64,000 nucleotides of DNA, taken from contig JAOACZ010000146.1 of the NCBI GenBank assembly GCA_026417575.1, forward strand, positions 1 through 64,000, in the 5' to 3' direction. The notes under the pieces are model-generated. The model had not been told where the DNA came from. It did no database searches and was given only the letters and a program-made list of their open reading frames with translations. Position 1 is the first letter of the stretch. Every line of letters starts with the position of its first letter. Shown piece by piece: positions 60,490-64,000 of this stretch. The position numbers were made by a program, and so were the translations under genes. The DNA is from a bacterium. GTDB taxonomy: Bacteria > Auribacterota > UBA3054 > JAPLST01.

Positions 60490-61100
60490 CGGGCAGGAGG
60501 CCGGTTCGCCGTGCCGACAAATTTATATGGCATGAAATGTTGTCTGTAATCGACAAAAAATGTTGATTGGGAGGGTCGCCGGCCTCGGCGACCGGCTGTT
60601 CACGCGAATCTGTTTCGCACGAACACAAGCGAGACAAACCGCCGTTCGCAATTGAGAAAAATTGTTGATTGAATTTGCGCCTGGTTCGGCGGGCGAACAG
60701 AGGTTAGATTTGCGGGCAGGGGGGCGGGTGAGCCTCCACCGGGAAGGTGCGAGCTAATCGCGTGGCAGCGGGGTGTGTGCGGAGGTTGCGGGCAGCGGGG
60801 GCGGTGCCCCTCCATAAATGGAGGTTGCGTGAAGCGTGTGCGCGTTGGTTTCAAGTGCGGTTGCGGTCGCCGGGGCCGGCGACCCCCAGAAGAAAATGAA
60901 AATGGCGGTTGGCGTGGGTTGAATTCGTGCGTAATGTGTTCGTGTGAAGAATCGGGCACCGGGGCCGGTGCTCCTACATAAGCGGGGTTCGCGTGGATTG
61001 TGTACGGGTTGGCGTCACGTGGGTTGCGGGCACGGGGTGCCCGTGCCCGTCCGAAACGTGAAGCATGCGTAAAAACCGTTCGCCGGGGCGGCCCAGCTTC
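60490..61100. repeat. intergenic composite repeat cluster C
   Basis: One core copy in minus orientation (GACAAAAAATGTTGATTG at 60552) followed by quasi-tandem hairpin modules at 60714, 60790, 60865, 60954 and 61028. Confidence 0.88.
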
Positions 61101-61168
61101 CAAAAAAGCGAACCAGGAGGACTGTGATCAGCACTGGGCCGGCCCGGACGCAACCTCAACGCGGTGGC

Positions 61169-62809
61169 CTAGCGCGAGGAGGAAGCAGGCTCGGACTCAA
61201 TAGCGACGGGGCGAGCTGAGGTCTGAGGTGTGGCGCTGGGTGATTGCGTGCTGGCGGCGAGATGGCGCAGCAGCGCGGGTGGTCGGCGGCCATGCATGCC
61301 GCGCCGGTCGAGTTCATCAAAGATGCGTTGAAGCAAGGTCAGGCCTTCGCGTCGTTTGTCTTCGTTGTTGCTGTCGACCATTTTGTGGGCGTAGTAGATG
61401 GCGTGTTGCAACTCGTAGGTATTGAGATGGCGCAGGTCGTCAATGTTTTTATCGGTGAAGTGATAACCATAGCGCCAGTCGGTAGGAGGAGGTATATCAG
61501 GTTCGGGCGGGGTGGGAAGTGGGATGTCCTTGGTAGCTTCGGCGAGCTTATCGAGGACGCGGCGCGTTGCTGCGATTTCGTTGAGGACCCACTGGCGATT
61601 GAACTCGCAGGTGACACTGGGGGGAGGGGGCCAGCGACCATCGGAGTTGGCCGAGTTGGTGAGATGGAACCAGAACTCCTCGACGAGGGGGCGGAACCGT
61701 TCGGCGTGGGGGCCATGTTCAACGATGGGTTGATATTTTTCTTTATAGGTGCGGCGCAATTCAGCCACGATGGGATCCCACGCACGTGCCTCTGGGGTGC
61801 CGGCCCAGGCGCTGGCATAGGTGCGGTGCCAAGCGAAATCATCTTCGACGAAGTAGGGTTCGTCCACAGGTGGGATTGTTTCACAGGCTTCTTGGAAGGT
61901 AATCATGTCGCCCAGGCGGAGAATGCCTTCGAGCATTGCTTCAAGTTTTTCGCGGGCGTCGGGCTCGATGTCAAAGGAGCGAGAGTAGTCGCGGTAGTAT
62001 TTCACGTAGTAGTAGCCGGTGGTGCCGATGTACTCAGCATCGTCGGCAAAGACGATGGTGGCACCGGGCTTGAACGAGCCACTCCAATAGCGGACGTTGT
62101 CGAGACACTCCTGGAGGGGGGTATTGCCGCGGAAGTAGGAGAGGAATTTACCTACCAAGCGGTCGCTGCGGCAGAAGCCGTGCAAACCGGGGACGATGTT
62201 GCGGAAGGGGCGATGCAAGAAGGGGCAGTCGGGATCGAGCTCATACCAGGGGAGGTGCCCGCCCCAGCCGATGTCGCGCGTGCGGTTGCGTTCCACCCAG
62301 CCATAGTCTCTGTCGTTGCAGATCATGTAGGACTCGAAGTCGAGGGTCAAGTATTCCACGCCGGCACGGCGGAAGGCGCGGGGCACGTATTGACGCCACG
62401 TACATTCGGGATTCCAAAAGGATTTTGGTCGGAAGCCCAAATGGCGTTCGAACACGCGCATGGCAAATTCACATGACCAATAGCCGTCTTCTTCAGGGAT
62501 GTTGGCCATGATGGGATGAGCATACGGCGCGCCCATGAACTCGCATTGCCCGCGTTTGATCAACGTGCGAAGTTTTTCGAGGACGTCGGGTGCCAGACGG
62601 GCGATGTGCTCAATCGTGTAACCAGAGGCTTCAAAGACAAACTTGGCGTGGGGGAATTTTTGTAAGAAGGTATCAAGGATGACGTCGTAGGAGGCGCGAA
62701 TGACGCGCTCGTAATTTTCTGGAATCAGAAAAGCGTAGTTTAGGTTGGCGTGGAAAATTGCCACATACTTCATTGGGTTGGTTGATGGCGTTGCTAGCTT
62801 CGTATTCAT
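61169..62809 (-). CDS. glycoside hydrolase family 57-like protein
   Basis: MKYVAIFHANLNYAFLIPENYERVIRASYDVILDTFLQKFPHAKFVFEASGYTIE; WNPECTWRQYVPRAFRRAGVEYLTLDFE; start 62809 or 62773. Confidence 0.7.
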   Translation of the reverse strand: MNTKLATPSTNPMKYVAIFHANLNYAFLIPENYERVIRASYDVILDTFLQKFPHAKFVFEASGYTIEHIARLAPDVLEKLRTLIKRGQCEFMGAPYAHPIMANIPEEDGYWSCEFAMRVFERHLGFRPKSFWNPECTWRQYVPRAFRRAGVEYLTLDFESYMICNDRDYGWVERNRTRDIGWGGHLPWYELDPDCPFLHRPFRNIVPGLHGFCRSDRLVGKFLSYFRGNTPLQECLDNVRYWSGSFKPGATIVFADDAEYIGTTGYYYVKYYRDYSRSFDIEPDAREKLEAMLEGILRLGDMITFQEACETIPPVDEPYFVEDDFAWHRTYASAWAGTPEARAWDPIVAELRRTYKEKYQPIVEHGPHAERFRPLVEEFWFHLTNSANSDGRWPPPPSVTCEFNRQWVLNEIAATRRVLDKLAEATKDIPLPTPPEPDIPPPTDWRYGYHFTDKNIDDLRHLNTYELQHAIYYAHKMVDSNNEDKRREGLTLLQRIFDELDRRGMHGRRPPALLRHLAASTQSPSATPQTSARPVAIESEPASSSR

Positions 62810-63172
62810 TATCGAGATCCTTAGAGCTTTATCATGCGGCGGTGCGACAGCTCGCACTGGCGCATAATCTGTCTTACCGAGCGGCATAGTATAGCATTTC
62901 AGGGCAGTAGGTCCTATGGAGAGAAAGGACAGAAACATGGATAAAAGGGACAGATTCCGGCTGTGAAGAAAGGAGACACTCTGCCGGGCAGTGGGCTGGG
63001 TGAACAGGCGCGGGGATACGCCTGCGGGGGGGAGCGACGAGTGAGGTTAGGCACGGGAGGAGGTGTACGAGCAGGCGCTGGTGGAGAGCCAGGGAAAGGT
63101 CAGCGCGTGTGGGGGCGGGTCATTTGGTGGTGTGCTGGTTCGTTTGCTTCGTGGGGTATGGTGGGCTATTGA

Positions 63173-64000
63173 TCAGGGAGAGGTGATGGGCACGCGTGCG
63201 AGGACGGCATCAGCGAGGGCAGCGGTGGTTGCATACTGCTCGACGTCGAACCAAATGATGCGGTGGTCTTTGCGGAACCAGGTGAGCTGGTGTTTGGCGA
63301 AGCGACGGGTGTTGCGTTTAATCAAGGTGATGGCGAGGTCGAGGGAGTATTCCCCGCGGAGGTGAGCGAGAAGCTCTTTGTAGCCGATGGCGTGGGAGGC
63401 GCTGGGATTGCGTTCGATACCTGCGGAGCGGAGGCGGCGGACCTCGTCGAGGAGGCCGGCGGCGATCATCTCATCGACACGAGCGTTAATGCGCTGGTAG
63501 AGGTGGGAACGGTCCATGGTGAGGCCAATCATGGGGGGAGCGGGGTGCTGAGGTGGGGTGGACCATTGGGTTTGGAGGGAGGAGAAGGGTTGGCCGCAGA
63601 GGCGAAATACTTCGATAGCGCGGACGATGCGGCGGAGGTCGCTGGGATGGATGCGGGCGGCGCTGAGAGGGTCGCAGGGTTTGAGGAGATGTTCGTGCAG
63701 CCAGGCGCTGCCGTGCTGGGCGGCGAGGGCATAGAGTTCGCGGCGCAGTTCGGGGGCGGCGGGGGGGGCGTCACACAAGCCATCTACAAGGAGCTTAATG
63801 TACATGGCCGTTCCGCCGACGCATAGGCAGAGGCGACGGCGCATAGCGATGTCGTGCTGAGCAGCTGCGACGCGGGCGAGGAACTGGGCGGCGTTGGAGC
63901 AGAGATCTACCGGTTGGCAGTCGATGAGATGATGTGGAACGCGTTGGCGCTCGGCGGGAGAAGGTTTGGCCGTGCCGATGTCCATACCGCGGTAAATCTG
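63173..64000 (-). CDS. miaA: tRNA dimethylallyltransferase, N-terminus beyond the window edge
   Basis: Reads QIYRGMDIGTAKPSPAERQRVPHHLID, CVGGTAMYIKLLVDGL, NPSASHAIGYKELLAHLRGE, TRRFAKHQLTWFRKD; frame open to position 64000. Confidence 0.95.
   Translation of the reverse strand, partial: QIYRGMDIGTAKPSPAERQRVPHHLIDCQPVDLCSNAAQFLARVAAAQHDIAMRRRLCLCVGGTAMYIKLLVDGLCDAPPAAPELRRELYALAAQHGSAWLHEHLLKPCDPLSAARIHPSDLRRIVRAIEVFRLCGQPFSSLQTQWSTPPQHPAPPMIGLTMDRSHLYQRINARVDEMIAAGLLDEVRRLRSAGIERNPSASHAIGYKELLAHLRGEYSLDLAITLIKRNTRRFAKHQLTWFRKDHRIIWFDVEQYATTAALADAVLARVPITSP

Noticed and set aside
52181-61100. CRISPR array interpretation of the repeat clusters
   Set aside because: Repeats are imperfect, differ in orientation, spacers are themselves homologous between clusters, and no cas gene is present.
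1-64000. Strong C-over-G bias on coding strands, with GC skew flipping at 52-63 kb
   Set aside because: Explained by C-ending codon preference and gene orientation; not evidence for an origin or terminus.

Overview
The window is 64 kb of chromosomal, mostly single-copy bacterial sequence. The gene content (PEP-CTERM proteins, a TIGR04073-like protein, many glycoside hydrolases) suggests a Verrucomicrobia/Kiritimatiellae-type organism; this assignment is inferred, not tested. About 43 credible CDSs were recognised. Housekeeping genes: murB, glmS, glyA, purF, lexA, miaA (cut by the right edge) and a DAHP synthase. Carbohydrate-active enzymes: GH3, GH9, GH65 and a GH57-like protein. There are two tandem DUF21/CBS proteins, a hybrid histidine kinase and six proteins ending in a PEP-CTERM-like sorting signal. 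No tRNA, rRNA, CRISPR array or transposase was recognised. The most unusual part is 52.2-61.1 kb. Two paralogous PEP-CTERM S8 peptidases there are interleaved with three intergenic clusters (A, B, C) of a composite repeat family. The family has (i) GC-rich hairpins with hand-observed compensatory base-pair changes, each usually followed by CCTCC, spaced at about 74-76 or exactly 89 bp, and (ii) a ~110 bp core containing CAATCAACATTTTTTGTC. Other points of interest: a perfect inverted repeat inside the lexA promoter spacer, several promoters placed 7-8 nt from start codons (candidate leaderless mRNAs), a sulfatase-fold protein lacking the formylglycine Cys/Ser, a Cys-rich rhodanese preceded by a strong G-quadruplex motif, and a 113-bp block of complete identity between the two S8 genes. 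All coordinates, alignments and spacings were read by eye without tools.
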